DNA of 64,000 bases from NCBI RefSeq assembly GCF_900111115.1, contig NZ_FOGD01000001.1:614910-678909 (forward strand), in the 5' to 3' direction. This document shows positions 40,922 through 50,119 of the stretch, one piece after another. Source of the stretch: Giesbergeria anulus. GTDB lineage: Bacteria > Pseudomonadota > Gammaproteobacteria > Burkholderiales > Burkholderiaceae_C. The position numbers and the translations under genes are program-made. Position 1 is the stretch's first letter. The number at the start of each line of letters is the position of its first letter. Below the pieces are notes generated by a model that had not been told where the DNA came from, did not search any database, and saw only the letters and a program-made list of their open reading frames with translations.

Positions 40922-42199
40922 ATGCGTGCCGCCCTCTGGCTTTTGGCCCTTTTTGCCGTTGCTGTGGCGTCGGCCTTGTTTGCTGGCAACAACCAAGGCA
41001 CCGTCACCTTGTTCTGGCCGCCCTATCGGCTCGATTTATCGCTCAATCTGGTGCTGCTGCTGTTGGCGCTGGGTTTTGCCACGCTGTATGCCGCCCTGCG
41101 CGGTTTGGCAGCGCTGCTGGCCCTGCCGCGCCAAGCCCAGCGCTGGCGCTTGCAACAAAAAGAGCGGGCCATGCACGCGGCCTTGCTAGAGGCACTGGCT
41201 GAGTGGATGGCAGGGCGCTTTTTGCGCTCGCGCAAGGCCGCCCTGCTGGCACTGGCCCAAGAAGCGGCCCTCACTCAGGCGGGCGAGGTGTTGCCCCATG
41301 CCCATGTACTGCGCGCCTTGGCCCACCTGATCGCCGCCGAAGACTCCCAAGCCCTGCAAGACCACCGGCAGCGTGAGCAACATTTGCAGCGGGCCCTAGA
41401 ACACGCACCAGCCTACGGCAGCAGCCACGATTTAGTACTGCGCGAAGGCATACAACTGCGCGCCGCCCGTTGGGCGCTAGAAGACCATGATGCCCGCAGC
41501 GCCCTCGAATGGCTGGCCGCACTGCCCCAAGGTGCTGCTCGGCGCACCTTGGCACTGCGTACCCGACTACAAGCAACGCGCCACGCCGAGCAAACGCAAG
41601 AGGCCCTAGAAACCGCCCGGTTGCTGGCAAAACACCGGGCGTTCTCGCCCGCCGCCGGGCAAAGCCTCGTGCGCGGGCTAGCCACCGAACTGATCGATGG
41701 CGCCCACGACCCAATACAACTGCAACAAGTCTGGCAAACGCTAGAACCTACCGAGCGGGCCATGCCAGAATTGGCCATCCACGCCGCCCAGCGCCTGAGC
41801 ACCCTAGGGGGCGATGCGGCCCAAGTGCGCCACTGGCTGCTGCCAGTGTGGCCGCTGTTGCAGCAACCCCCCGGTACCTTAAGCGATACACTGGCCCTCA
41901 AATTGGTAGGCACCCTAGAGGCCAGCCTGCACGGCATGGATGACCCTTGGCTGGCCCGCATGGAGGCCGCCGCCCAAGCGCAGCCACAGCAGGTTCACTT
42001 GCAATACTTGGCTGGTGTAGCCTGCCTACAGCGCCAACTATGGGGCAAAGCGCAGCAATTGTTGGCGCCATGTAGCCAACAATTGCCAGATGCCAGTCTG
42101 CGCCGACGTGCATGGCGGCATTTAGCCGCGTTGGCCGAACGGCGCGGTGATGTCGCAGCAGCCACCCAAGCATGGAAACAAGCAGCCCAAGCCGAATAA
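40922..42199 (+). CDS. hemY: HemY family membrane protein with TPR-like region
   Basis: A 425-aa inner-membrane protein with two N-terminal membrane helices (about 3-22 and 38-62) and a long helical, tetratricopeptide-like cytoplasmic part. It matches proteobacterial HemY, which is unrelated to Gram-positive protoporphyrinogen oxidase of the same name. It is the fourth gene of hemC-hemD-hemX-hemY. The reading frame is rich in Leu CTA codons before G-starting codons (8 of 8 CTAG sites in 41161-42199). Confidence 0.88.
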   Translation: MRAALWLLALFAVAVASALFAGNNQGTVTLFWPPYRLDLSLNLVLLLLALGFATLYAALRGLAALLALPRQAQRWRLQQKERAMHAALLEALAEWMAGRFLRSRKAALLALAQEAALTQAGEVLPHAHVLRALAHLIAAEDSQALQDHRQREQHLQRALEHAPAYGSSHDLVLREGIQLRAARWALEDHDARSALEWLAALPQGAARRTLALRTRLQATRHAEQTQEALETARLLAKHRAFSPAAGQSLVRGLATELIDGAHDPIQLQQVWQTLEPTERAMPELAIHAAQRLSTLGGDAAQVRHWLLPVWPLLQQPPGTLSDTLALKLVGTLEASLHGMDDPWLARMEAAAQAQPQQVHLQYLAGVACLQRQLWGKAQQLLAPCSQQLPDASLRRRAWRHLAALAERRGDVAAATQAWKQAAQAE

Positions 42200-42248
42200 C
42201 ACCAAACGCTACCAAGCGTGGCATAGCGCAGGCCAGAGTGAGATCGCT

Positions 42249-42276
42249 TTGCTATGGGCAAGAAAAAAACAATAAT
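42249..42276 (+). promoter_or_regulatory. Candidate sigma-70 promoter of the sensory operon
   Basis: TTGCTA (42249-42254) and AATAAT (42271-42276), spacer 16, in the AT-rich gap after hemY, about 40 bases upstream of the lipoprotein ATG. It would drive the binding protein, kinase and cyclase genes. Confidence 0.5.
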
Positions 42277-42317
42277 GCAGCGTAGTTCGATAGCCACTGC
42301 TGCCATGGAGTGTTTTC

Positions 42318-43325
42318 ATGTTGTCCCGCTTTTGTAAAATGTTCTTGGCCACTGCGCTACTGCTGGGTTTGCTGGCCTGTAAAGATGCCAACGATCTGCA
42401 ACTGAGCAGCGTCACCACAGCACCAGTGCCCGTTGCACCCACCAAACCCGCGCCAGACGACAAGAAAAAAACCATCGCCTTGGTGATGAAAACCCTGACC
42501 AACCCCTTTTTCATTGCAATGGAACAAGGCGCACGCCGGGCTGAACGCCAACTGGGCGTGCAATTGCAAGTCAAAGTAGCAGCACAAGAGACTTCTATCG
42601 AGCAGCAAATCCAAATTGTCGATGACCTGATCAGCGCCAAGGTAGATGCCCTCGTCATTGCACCGGGCGACTCGCAACGTTTGGTGCCGGTGCTCAAAAG
42701 GGCCGCTGATGCTGGTATCAAGCTGGTCAATCTAGACAACCGCCTAGACCCCCAAACAGTAGCGCAAGCGGGGCTAGCTCCCATCCCATTTTTGAGTGTA
42801 GACAACGAAAAGGCTGCCTATGCAGCGGCGCAGTGGCTGGCCAAAGAGGCCCGCCCCGGCACCCAAGCCATCGTGCTAGAAGGCATTCGCAGCGCCGACA
42901 ACGCCCGCCAGCGCCAGCAAGGGGCCAAACGTGCTTTAGCCGACAACCCCGCAGTCCAACTGGTAGCCAGTGAGAGCGCACACTGGAAAATCGACGAGGG
43001 CTACAGCGTGACACGCGAGCTGCTCACCCGCCACCCCCGCGTACAACTGATTTATGCGGCCAACGACATGATGGCACTGGGCGCAATCCAATACCTGCAA
43101 GAAAAAGGGCTCGGCGATGTCAAGGTAGGCGGCTACGATGCCATTGACGATGCCGTGGCCGAGGTGCGCAAAGGCCGCCTGAGTGTCACCGTCGATCAGC
43201 AGGCCGCCGAGCAAGGCTTTCAGGGGATGATGCTGGCGCATCGCTTGCTGGCCGGAGACAAGGTGCCTTTGGTCACGCTGGTCGATGTGCAACTGGTCAC
43301 GGCCTCTACCTCTAGCCTACCTTAA
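42318..43325 (+). CDS. Periplasmic sugar-binding-type lipoprotein (PBP family I)
   Basis: A 335-aa lipoprotein with the lipobox LLAC, Cys21 as the lipidation site. After a Pro/Thr-rich linker, residues about 50-330 form a type I periplasmic binding fold like ribose/xylose receptors (KTLTNPFFIAMEQGARRAE, DALVIAPGDSQRLVP, LIYAANDMMALGAIQYL, GGYDAIDDAVAEVRKG). GGAG lies seven bases before the ATG. No ABC permease or ATPase gene is adjacent; only three bases separate its stop from the GTG of a histidine kinase gene. A receptor role presenting ligand to the kinase is more likely than transport. The ligand is unknown. Confidence 0.9.
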   Translation: MLSRFCKMFLATALLLGLLACKDANDLQLSSVTTAPVPVAPTKPAPDDKKKTIALVMKTLTNPFFIAMEQGARRAERQLGVQLQVKVAAQETSIEQQIQIVDDLISAKVDALVIAPGDSQRLVPVLKRAADAGIKLVNLDNRLDPQTVAQAGLAPIPFLSVDNEKAAYAAAQWLAKEARPGTQAIVLEGIRSADNARQRQQGAKRALADNPAVQLVASESAHWKIDEGYSVTRELLTRHPRVQLIYAANDMMALGAIQYLQEKGLGDVKVGGYDAIDDAVAEVRKGRLSVTVDQQAAEQGFQGMMLAHRLLAGDKVPLVTLVDVQLVTASTSSLP

Positions 43326-43328
43326 GCC

Positions 43329-45911
43329 GTGCGCTGGAACAACACCATCACCACCCGGTTGGTGGCGTATTTGCTGCTCACCGGCATTGTGCCCTTGCTG
43401 CTGTTTGGTGTGGGTGCCTTTTATGTAGCGCGTGGCATGGTGCTAGAGCAAACTACGGCCAACAACCAGCGCACCCTGCAAGAGGCGCAGCAGCTGCTCA
43501 CGCTCTACAGTGAGCAGCTAGAGGACTTGGCTAGCAACATCGCTGGCAATGAGGCCATCGCCCGTGCCCTCTACGAGCTAGACCGCGCCACTGAAGACAG
43601 CTATAGCCGCCTAAACACCCGCGCCCAAATTGGCTACATCCTGAACCATTTTTTGCGCACCAGAGGGCTGGTATCGCTGGATGTATTGTCCTTGCAAGGG
43701 CGGCATTTTCATGTGGGTGCAACGCTAGACGCCCAAGACGTACCCACAAACACCGTACGCCAGCTGGTGCAAGAGGCCCAAGCCTCAGGCCGGGGCACCT
43801 TCTGGCGCAGCATCGATGATGGTGCCAACCTTGGACTGGCCCCCAACAAGGTCTACACCCTGACCCACCCCATCAGCCATTACGATGAAAAAGCCGGGGT
43901 ACATTCTGTAGTCGGTGTGCTGGTCATCAGCATCAACGATGCAATTTTTCAAAAACACCACGAACTAGACGCCTCTGGTTATGGGCTGGCACGGCTGATG
44001 GTGACGGATCGCAGCGGCCATTTTGTCCATCACCCCGACCAACGCTATTTTGGCCAGCCCGTGGCCCCCGCCTTGGTGCGCTTGCTGCAACAAGGCAAAC
44101 CCGACCGAAGCTTGATGCTCGATGGGCAGCAAGTCTGGTTCTCTGCCGTACCCTTGGCCAAAATGGGGGGTTATTTGGTGCTCACCTCGCCCTTAGCGCA
44201 GCAAACAACGCAAGTGTTACGCTTGGCCTTGCTGGCGCTGGCCTTGCTGCTGGTTTGCTTGGCCGTGATGGCAGTTTTGGTACACCGCCACGCCCGGCAG
44301 GTGGTAGCACCGCTGCGCGCCGTGGCCCAACGCTTTCAGCGCCTGAGCCAAGCACCGCAAGCAGCCCATGCGCCCTTACCCATCCCCGCCGAACGCGATG
44401 AGATTACCGACTTGGTGACAGGCTTTAATGCCTACTTGCACACTGTGCAGCAGCAGCAACATGCCACCGAAGTCTTGCGCTGTACCCAGCAAGAACTGCT
44501 AGAGCAGGCCCAGACCCTACGCACCGCTATTGAGGCCATCGACGAGGCTTTTGTGCTGTTCGATGAAAACGACCGCCTGGTGTTTTGCAATGAGAAGTAC
44601 CGCACCCTCATTCCGGCCCATGATCTGCTGGACTTGCACGGCAAAACGTTTGAAGAACTGCTGCGCATCCGTATCCGGGCGGGCAACTATGCCAACCTCA
44701 CTCAGGCCTCGCTGCCAGAGCAAGATGCTTGGGTACAGCAGCGCATGCTCATCCACCGCGACGGCCAACAGACGACAGAGCAAAAACTGCACGATGGGCG
44801 CTGGCTGCGCATTGTCGATCGTAAAACGCCTACGGGTTACACGGTGGGCTTTCGGGTAGACATCACACGCCTCAAGCAGATGCAAGAGGCTGCCGAAGCC
44901 GCCAACCGCGCCAAGAGCGATTTTTTGGCCAACATGAGCCACGAAATCCGCACCCCCATGAACGCCATCATCGGCATGACCGCTTTGGTGCTTGACTCCC
45001 CCCTGACACCACGCCAGCGCGACTACCTAGGCAAGGCCCACACCTCGGCCAAGGCGCTGTTGCAATTGCTCAATGACATTCTGGACTACTCCAAAATTGA
45101 GGCGGGCCGCATGGAGCTGGAACAAGAACCTTTTGAGCTGGCAGCCCTAGTGCAACAGGTACACGACCTGTTTGCGCACCAACTAGAGGCCAAGCAACTG
45201 CAATGGCAGCAGGATATTGATCCGCATTTGCCCCGCTATCTGGTGGGCGATGCCCTGCGCTTGGGCCAGATTTTGAGCAATCTGGTCAGCAACGCTATCA
45301 AGTTTACCCCGCACGGAGGGGTGCAGTTGTCCTTTTCATGGCAGGCAGAAACAGCCCATACCATCACCCTGCAAGGCAAGGTATCCGATACCGGCATCGG
45401 CATGACACCTGAGCAGGTGCAGCGGCTGTTTGCGGCCTTTACCCAAGCCGATAGCTCCATCACACGCAAATATGGCGGCACGGGGCTAGGGCTCTCTATC
45501 GTGCGGCAACTGACCCACCTCATGGGTGGCAGCGTACAAGTGCAAAGCACAGCAGGCCAAGGCAGCATGTTCTGTTTTCAGGTCACGCTGGCGCGCGCCA
45601 GCGAAGAGCTGGCACCCGCCAAAGCAACTACGCCTGAAGAGACAACCCCGTTGGAATTTTGCCCAGCTACGGCGACCTGTATCAACTACCTCCAACTGCA
45701 CCAACTGCTGGCCGAGCTCGAACCCCTGCTACAAGCCAACCGATTGGCAGCCAAACGCACCAGCGAAGAGATCGAGCTATTGCTGCAAGGCAGTGCGCTG
45801 GCTAGCGCTTTTGCGCCAGTGAGCATCGCTGTGCGCCGCCTGCAATTTAAGCCAGCGCTCGAAGCACTGCTCACCTTTGCCTCCACCCTGCCCGCCAGCA
45901 CGGCACAATAA
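43329..45911 (+). CDS. dCache-HAMP-PAS histidine kinase
   Basis: An 860-aa inner-membrane sensor kinase, GTG start. TM1 about 12-34, a periplasmic double-Cache-like domain about 40-290, TM2 about 296-318, HAMP about 319-375, PAS about 395-515, HisKA with the phosphorylated His538 ([19 protein letters not shown]), and HATPase with Asn655, DTGIGM (Asp687) and GTGLGLS. The last ~100 residues resemble the segment that follows a receiver in hybrid kinases, but no receiver is present; one is supplied by the next gene. It starts three bases after the lipoprotein stop. Confidence 0.93.
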   Translation: MRWNNTITTRLVAYLLLTGIVPLLLFGVGAFYVARGMVLEQTTANNQRTLQEAQQLLTLYSEQLEDLASNIAGNEAIARALYELDRATEDSYSRLNTRAQIGYILNHFLRTRGLVSLDVLSLQGRHFHVGATLDAQDVPTNTVRQLVQEAQASGRGTFWRSIDDGANLGLAPNKVYTLTHPISHYDEKAGVHSVVGVLVISINDAIFQKHHELDASGYGLARLMVTDRSGHFVHHPDQRYFGQPVAPALVRLLQQGKPDRSLMLDGQQVWFSAVPLAKMGGYLVLTSPLAQQTTQVLRLALLALALLLVCLAVMAVLVHRHARQVVAPLRAVAQRFQRLSQAPQAAHAPLPIPAERDEITDLVTGFNAYLHTVQQQQHATEVLRCTQQELLEQAQTLRTAIEAIDEAFVLFDENDRLVFCNEKYRTLIPAHDLLDLHGKTFEELLRIRIRAGNYANLTQASLPEQDAWVQQRMLIHRDGQQTTEQKLHDGRWLRIVDRKTPTGYTVGFRVDITRLKQMQEAAEAANRAKSDFLANMSHEIRTPMNAIIGMTALVLDSPLTPRQRDYLGKAHTSAKALLQLLNDILDYSKIEAGRMELEQEPFELAALVQQVHDLFAHQLEAKQLQWQQDIDPHLPRYLVGDALRLGQILSNLVSNAIKFTPHGGVQLSFSWQAETAHTITLQGKVSDTGIGMTPEQVQRLFAAFTQADSSITRKYGGTGLGLSIVRQLTHLMGGSVQVQSTAGQGSMFCFQVTLARASEELAPAKATTPEETTPLEFCPATATCINYLQLHQLLAELEPLLQANRLAAKRTSEEIELLLQGSALASAFAPVSIAVRRLQFKPALEALLTFASTLPASTAQ

Positions 45912-45934
45912 ACACAAAAGAAAGAGACTGTTTC

Positions 45935-47275
45935 ATGCTGCCCCCACGCCCCCAAGTCTTGATCGTGGACGACCAACCAGAAAACATCGAAGTTCTGGGT
46001 GAAACGCTGGCCGACATCTGCGACATCGGTTTTGCCCTGTCTGGGCAAGAAGGGCTGGCCCAAGTAGATGAGGACTTGCCTGACCTGATTTTGCTCGATG
46101 TGATGATGCCCGACATGAACGGCTACGAAGTGCTAGCGCACTTGCGCAGCAACCCGCGCACACGCGATGTACCGGTGATTTTTGTAACTGCCCGCATCGA
46201 TCCAGACAGCGAAACACAGGGCATCGAGGCGGGGGCCGTAGACTTTATCCACAAGCCCATCAACCCACAGGTGGTCAAAACACGGGTATCGGCACACCTA
46301 GAAAGAGCACAACAACGCGCCGCGCTGGCCCAGCTCAACCGCCAGCTAGAGCAATCGCTGGCCGATATCAAAGCCGCACAAAACAAGCTGCAAGTACTCT
46401 CTACCGCCATTGAGCAATCGCCCTTGACAGTGATGGTCACTGACACCCAAGGCCGCATTGAATACGTTAATCCTTACTTTACCCAACTGACCGGCTACTC
46501 TTTTGATGAGGTGTGCGGACAACGGCCATCCATGCTCAAATCAGGCCTGACCGACCAATTGGTGTTTAGCGAGTTGTGGACGGAGCTCAACCACGGGAAC
46601 CGCTGGATGGGGGAAATTATCAACTGCACCAAGCATGGCCAAACCTATGTCGAAGAGACACACATTGCCCCAGTCATTGATGCCGAAGGCCGACACAGCC
46701 ACTATGTCGCCATCAAGCTCGACATCACAGAGCGCAAGCACTCACAAGAAAAACTCGACCATCTCGCCCATTACGACATCCTGACCAATTTGCCCAACCG
46801 CAGCCTGTTTATGGATCGCGTTGAGCGCGGGCTGGCGCTGGCTAAACGCCACGCCTCGCTGCTGGCGCTGCTGTTTATTGACCTAGACAAGTTCAAGCCC
46901 ATCAACGACATCTGGGGCCACGCCATTGGCGACTTGGTATTGCAAGAGGTAGCGCAGCGTATGCAATCTTGCGTGCGCGAGTCCGACACTGTGAGCAGGG
47001 TCGGGGGTGACGAGTTTGTGGTGCTGCTGCTCAACCTCAGCAGCCCCACCGACGCCTTGCAGGTGGCCGAAAAAATACGCTTGGCCCTCAATGAACCGAT
47101 GCAGCTCGATGGCAAAGTGCTGTCGGTGTCTTCCTGCATTGGCGTGGCACTGTACCCAGAACACGGCCAAACGCAAACCGAGCTGTCGCGCCATGCCGAT
47201 GCCGCCATGTACCAAGCCAAAGAGCGGGGCCGCAACCAAGTGGTGCTGTTTGAACCCATGATGGCCGGGGCCTAA
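45935..47275 (+). CDS. Response regulator diguanylate cyclase (REC-PAS-GGDEF)
   Basis: A 446-aa cytoplasmic protein. The receiver (1-120) has the acidic pair DD (12-13), phospho-acceptor Asp55 (LILLDVMMPDMNG) and Lys107. A coiled coil leads to a PAS domain (about 155-265) and GGDEF (about 275-440). The active site is intact (GGDEF 357-361), and the product-inhibition site RESD (348-351) is correctly placed (RESDTVSRVGGDEF). It should make c-di-GMP when phosphorylated by the upstream kinase. It lies 23 bases after the kinase gene. Confidence 0.95.
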   Translation: MLPPRPQVLIVDDQPENIEVLGETLADICDIGFALSGQEGLAQVDEDLPDLILLDVMMPDMNGYEVLAHLRSNPRTRDVPVIFVTARIDPDSETQGIEAGAVDFIHKPINPQVVKTRVSAHLERAQQRAALAQLNRQLEQSLADIKAAQNKLQVLSTAIEQSPLTVMVTDTQGRIEYVNPYFTQLTGYSFDEVCGQRPSMLKSGLTDQLVFSELWTELNHGNRWMGEIINCTKHGQTYVEETHIAPVIDAEGRHSHYVAIKLDITERKHSQEKLDHLAHYDILTNLPNRSLFMDRVERGLALAKRHASLLALLFIDLDKFKPINDIWGHAIGDLVLQEVAQRMQSCVRESDTVSRVGGDEFVVLLLNLSSPTDALQVAEKIRLALNEPMQLDGKVLSVSSCIGVALYPEHGQTQTELSRHADAAMYQAKERGRNQVVLFEPMMAGA

Positions 47276-47301
47276 ACTTGCTGCCATATTCAAATATTTT
47301 T

Positions 47302-47327
47302 AATTGAAACATCAATTCAATTGAAAC
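47302..47327. repeat. AATTGAAAC direct repeat with a palindrome upstream of cytochrome b561
   Basis: AATTGAAAC occurs at 47302-47310 and 47319-47327 (17-base period), with TCAATTcAATTGA (47312-47324) between them. The 107-base gap 47276-47382 is unusually AT-rich and also must hold the promoter of the b561-yceI genes. This looks like an operator, but the spacing does not fit FNR/ANR. Confidence 0.5.
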
Positions 47328-47382
47328 TAAAAGAATGGAATGGTTCTTACACTGACATTGTTTCTGATGCCAGTTGCCATCC

Positions 47383-47970
47383 ATGCCCACACACCACACA
47401 CTTCCTACTGCTGCCCCTAGCCTACCTGCCAGCCGCTACAGCACCACCGCCATCGCATTGCACTGGCTGCTCGGCGCTGCACTGATCGCCGTGTTTGCGG
47501 TGGGCATATACATGGCCGATTTGCCGTTTTCGCCCCGGCGCTTGCAGCTTTATAACTGGCACAAATGGGCCGGTGTGACCATCTTGCTGCTATCGCTGCT
47601 GCGCTTGGTTTGGCGCATCACGCACCGCCCACCAGCCTTGCCCGCTGCGATGGAGGCAGCCATGCCGCAGTGGCAAAAAGTAGCGCACCACGGCACGCAC
47701 CATGCGCTGTACCTGCTGTTTTTTGCCGTGCCCTTGTTGGGCTGGGCCTACAGCTCAGCGGCTGGCTTTCCTATTGTATTTTTGGGCCTCGTGCCTTTGC
47801 CTGATTTTGTGCCAGCTAGCCCAGCACTGGCCGAGTTGCTCAAGCCGCTGCACAAGCTCTCAGCTTTGGGCATGGCTGCCTTGGTGCTGCTGCACGTGGC
47901 AGCAGCGCTCAAACACCAACTGATTGACCGCGACAACCTGTTGGCCCGCATGTGGCCCGGCCAGCGTTGA
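47383..47970 (+). CDS. Cytochrome b561
   Basis: Di-heme inner-membrane cytochrome of 195 aa with four membrane helices. Histidine-bearing helices include ALHWLLGAALIAVF, YNWHKWAGVTILLL, GTHHALYLLFF and KLSALGMAALVLLHVAAAL, as in the b561/Ni-hydrogenase-type cytochrome b family. The ATG at 47383 is used; an in-frame TTG at 47374 would add three residues, and no clear ribosome-binding site decides between them. It precedes two yceI genes, an arrangement like E. coli yceJ-yceI, so a role in periplasmic electron or quinone chemistry with YceI is likely. Confidence 0.9.
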   Translation: MPTHHTLPTAAPSLPASRYSTTAIALHWLLGAALIAVFAVGIYMADLPFSPRRLQLYNWHKWAGVTILLLSLLRLVWRITHRPPALPAAMEAAMPQWQKVAHHGTHHALYLLFFAVPLLGWAYSSAAGFPIVFLGLVPLPDFVPASPALAELLKPLHKLSALGMAALVLLHVAAALKHQLIDRDNLLARMWPGQR

Positions 47971-48020
47971 ACTTTGTTCAAGCACCTGCGCTCTGATCTC
48001 TTTTTAGTCTGGATCTTGTA

Positions 48021-48596
48021 ATGAAAATCATTTCTTTATTCTCTACTTTGGTGCTTGGCAGTGCCAGCCTGCTCATGGCCGCCCCAGCCAGCGCACAGCA
48101 AGCCTTGGTGCCAGCACAAAGCAACATCAGTTTTACTGCCAAGCAAATGGGCGTGCCGCTGCAAGGGCATTTCAAGAAATTCACTGCCCAAGTAGCTTTT
48201 GATGCCACCAAGTTGGCTACGAGCAAAATCAGCTTTAGCGTCGATACCGGCAGCGCCACGCTGGGCTCGAAAGAAACCGATGCCGAGCTGCCAAAAGCGG
48301 TGTGGTTTAACGTGCCCCAGTTTCCGCAAGCCACGTTTGAATCCAGCAGCATCAAGGCACTGGGTGGTGGCAAATTTGATGTGGCAGGCAAGCTGACCAT
48401 CAAAGGCCAAGCCCGTGATGTGACCGTGCCTGTGGCCCTGAGCCAAAACGGTGGCACCACCACCGCCACCGGCACACTGGCCCTCAAGCGTTTAGCCTAC
48501 AAGATTGGTGAGAACGAATGGGCCGACACCTCGATGGTGGCCGACGATGTGCAAGTGCAATTCAAGCTCGCACTGACCGGCGTGGGCAAGCTGTAA
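48021..48596 (+). CDS. YceI family periplasmic protein (first copy)
   Basis: A 191-aa exported lipocalin-like barrel that probably binds an isoprenoid or amphiphilic ligand. The signal peptide ends after ASA near residue 25 (cleavage before QQALVP). The domain shows SNISFTAKQMGVPLQGHF and later KLTIKGQARDVTVPV, the YceI core. It lies about 50 bases after cytochrome b561 and 47 before a second copy. The two proteins are clearly divergent, so this is not a recent duplication. Confidence 0.9.
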   Translation: MKIISLFSTLVLGSASLLMAAPASAQQALVPAQSNISFTAKQMGVPLQGHFKKFTAQVAFDATKLATSKISFSVDTGSATLGSKETDAELPKAVWFNVPQFPQATFESSSIKALGGGKFDVAGKLTIKGQARDVTVPVALSQNGGTTTATGTLALKRLAYKIGENEWADTSMVADDVQVQFKLALTGVGKL

Positions 48597-48643
48597 TTTT
48601 TCTTTTCCCCCGATTTTTTCAACGTTTTTTCAGGAGTTTTTTC

Positions 48644-49219
48644 ATGCGTAAATCCCTCTTCTCCTTGGCCGCTATCGCTACTTTGGCCGCCAGCGCCGTG
48701 CAAGCTGCCCCCGCTGCCTACGCCATTGACCCCACGCACACCTTTGCCACCTTCGAGATCAGCCACTTTGGTGCTACCGTGAACCGGGGCCGCTTTGACA
48801 AAAAAGAAGGCACTGTGCAATTTGACAAAGCCGGTAAGAGCGGCAAGGTAGATATCAGCTTTGATATTGCCTCGGTCAACACCGGCACCGCCGCTTTTGA
48901 CAAGCACCTGCAAAGCGCCGACATTTTTGACGCAGCCAAGCACCCCACGGCCCAATTTGTCTCTGACAAGTTCCACTTTAACGGCGACAAGGTCACTTCC
49001 GTGGATGGCAAACTAACCCTGCTGGGCAAAACCCAGCCCATCACCCTCAAGGCCAACCAGTTTGCCTGCTATGACAGCCCGATGCTCAAGCGCGAAGTGT
49101 GCGGCGGCGACTTTGAAGCCACCATCGACCGCACGGCTTTTGGCCTGAACTACGGCGTTGATTGGGGCTTCCCGAAGAACGTGCGCTTGGTCGTGCAGAT
49201 TGAAGCGGTCAAGCAATAA
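48644..49219 (+). CDS. YceI family periplasmic protein (second copy)
   Basis: A 191-aa YceI protein starting at the ATG at 48644, with CAGGAG eight bases upstream; the open frame from 48518 overlaps the first copy and is rejected. The signal peptide ends near residue 21 (VQA/AP). The mature part begins YAIDPTHTFATFEISHFG, then GTVQFDKAGKSGKV and KLTLLGKTQPITLKA, and ends in the conserved Asp-Arg-Thr-Ala-Phe-Gly-Leu region. A GCGCC-stem terminator follows. Confidence 0.92.
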   Translation: MRKSLFSLAAIATLAASAVQAAPAAYAIDPTHTFATFEISHFGATVNRGRFDKKEGTVQFDKAGKSGKVDISFDIASVNTGTAAFDKHLQSADIFDAAKHPTAQFVSDKFHFNGDKVTSVDGKLTLLGKTQPITLKANQFACYDSPMLKREVCGGDFEATIDRTAFGLNYGVDWGFPKNVRLVVQIEAVKQ

Positions 49220-49246
49220 GCCCTGTAATCTCCCCCAATAATGAAC

Positions 49247-49277
49247 GCGCCAAGCCCCACAAGGCTGGCGCTTTTTT
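49247..49277 (+). terminator. Intrinsic terminator of the b561-yceI operon
   Basis: GCGCCAAGCC (49247-49256) pairs with GGCTGGCGC (49263-49271) with one bulged A, followed by six T (49272-49277). Confidence 0.85.
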
Positions 49278-49301
49278 CTGTCTTTTTTCAGCAATTTTGT
49301 T

Positions 49302-50090
49302 ATGCACATTGATCTTTCCGGAAAAACCGCCCTCATCACCGGGGCCAGCGCGGGTATCGGTTTGGCTATTGCCCGTGGGCTGGCCCAAGCCGGGGCCAGC
49401 GTCACCCTGAGCGCCCGCGATGCCCAGCGCCTCAACGCTGCCGTGGCCGCCTTGCAGGCTGAAGGCTTGCAAGCCCAAGGCATTGCCGCTGATTTGGCTA
49501 CCGCCAATGGCTGCCAAGCGCTGATTGCTGCCGTGCCCGCCACCGACATCCTCATCAACAATTTGGGCATTTACGGCACGCAAGACTTTTTTGCCCTGAC
49601 CGATGAAGACTGGGAAACCTTCTTCCAAACCAACGTGATGAGCGGCCTGCGCCTGTCGCGCCACTACGCCCAAGGCATGAAAGCGCGTGGCTGGGGTCGC
49701 ATCCAATTTATCTCTAGCGAGTCAGCCATCAATATCCCCGCCGATATGGTGCATTACGGCGTGAGCAAATCGGCCTTGCAGGGCCTGTCGCGTGGGCTGG
49801 CCAAGGTGCTGGCGGGCAGCGGCGTGACCGTCAACACCATTTTGCCCGGCCCAACGCGCACCGAAGGGGTGCAAACTTTCTTTGCCAACTTGGCGCGTGA
49901 ACAAGGTATCTCGGTGCCAGAGATGGAAGTGCGCTTCTTCCGCGAAAACCGCCCCTCTAGCCTGATTGGCCGCTTTGCCACCCCCGAAGAAGTAGCCAAT
50001 CTGTGCGTTTATGCCGCCTCGCCCCAAGCCAGCGCCACCACCGGCGCAGCGCTGCGCGTGGAAGGCGGGATTGTCGAGAGCATTATTTGA
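49302..50090 (+). CDS. Short-chain dehydrogenase/reductase
   Basis: A 262-aa classical SDR, NAD(P)-dependent. GASAGIGLAIA is the cofactor glycine motif near residue 15; NNLGIYG, the Ser in QFISSESAI, and YGVSKSA (Tyr/Lys pair) complete the catalytic tetrad. Arg at position 38 region (LSARDAQRL) suggests NADP(H). The substrate cannot be assigned. It is flanked by terminators on both sides, so it is monocistronic. Confidence 0.92.
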   Translation: MHIDLSGKTALITGASAGIGLAIARGLAQAGASVTLSARDAQRLNAAVAALQAEGLQAQGIAADLATANGCQALIAAVPATDILINNLGIYGTQDFFALTDEDWETFFQTNVMSGLRLSRHYAQGMKARGWGRIQFISSESAINIPADMVHYGVSKSALQGLSRGLAKVLAGSGVTVNTILPGPTRTEGVQTFFANLAREQGISVPEMEVRFFRENRPSSLIGRFATPEEVANLCVYAASPQASATTGAALRVEGGIVESII

Positions 50091-50119
50091 GACTTTCTGA
50101 TTTCTGCATCCGTGCATCA

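Noticed and set aside
47305-47315. FNR/ANR-like box upstream of cytochrome b561
   Set aside because: TTGA and TCAA half sites are separated by four bases, not the six expected for TTGAT-N4-ATCAA.
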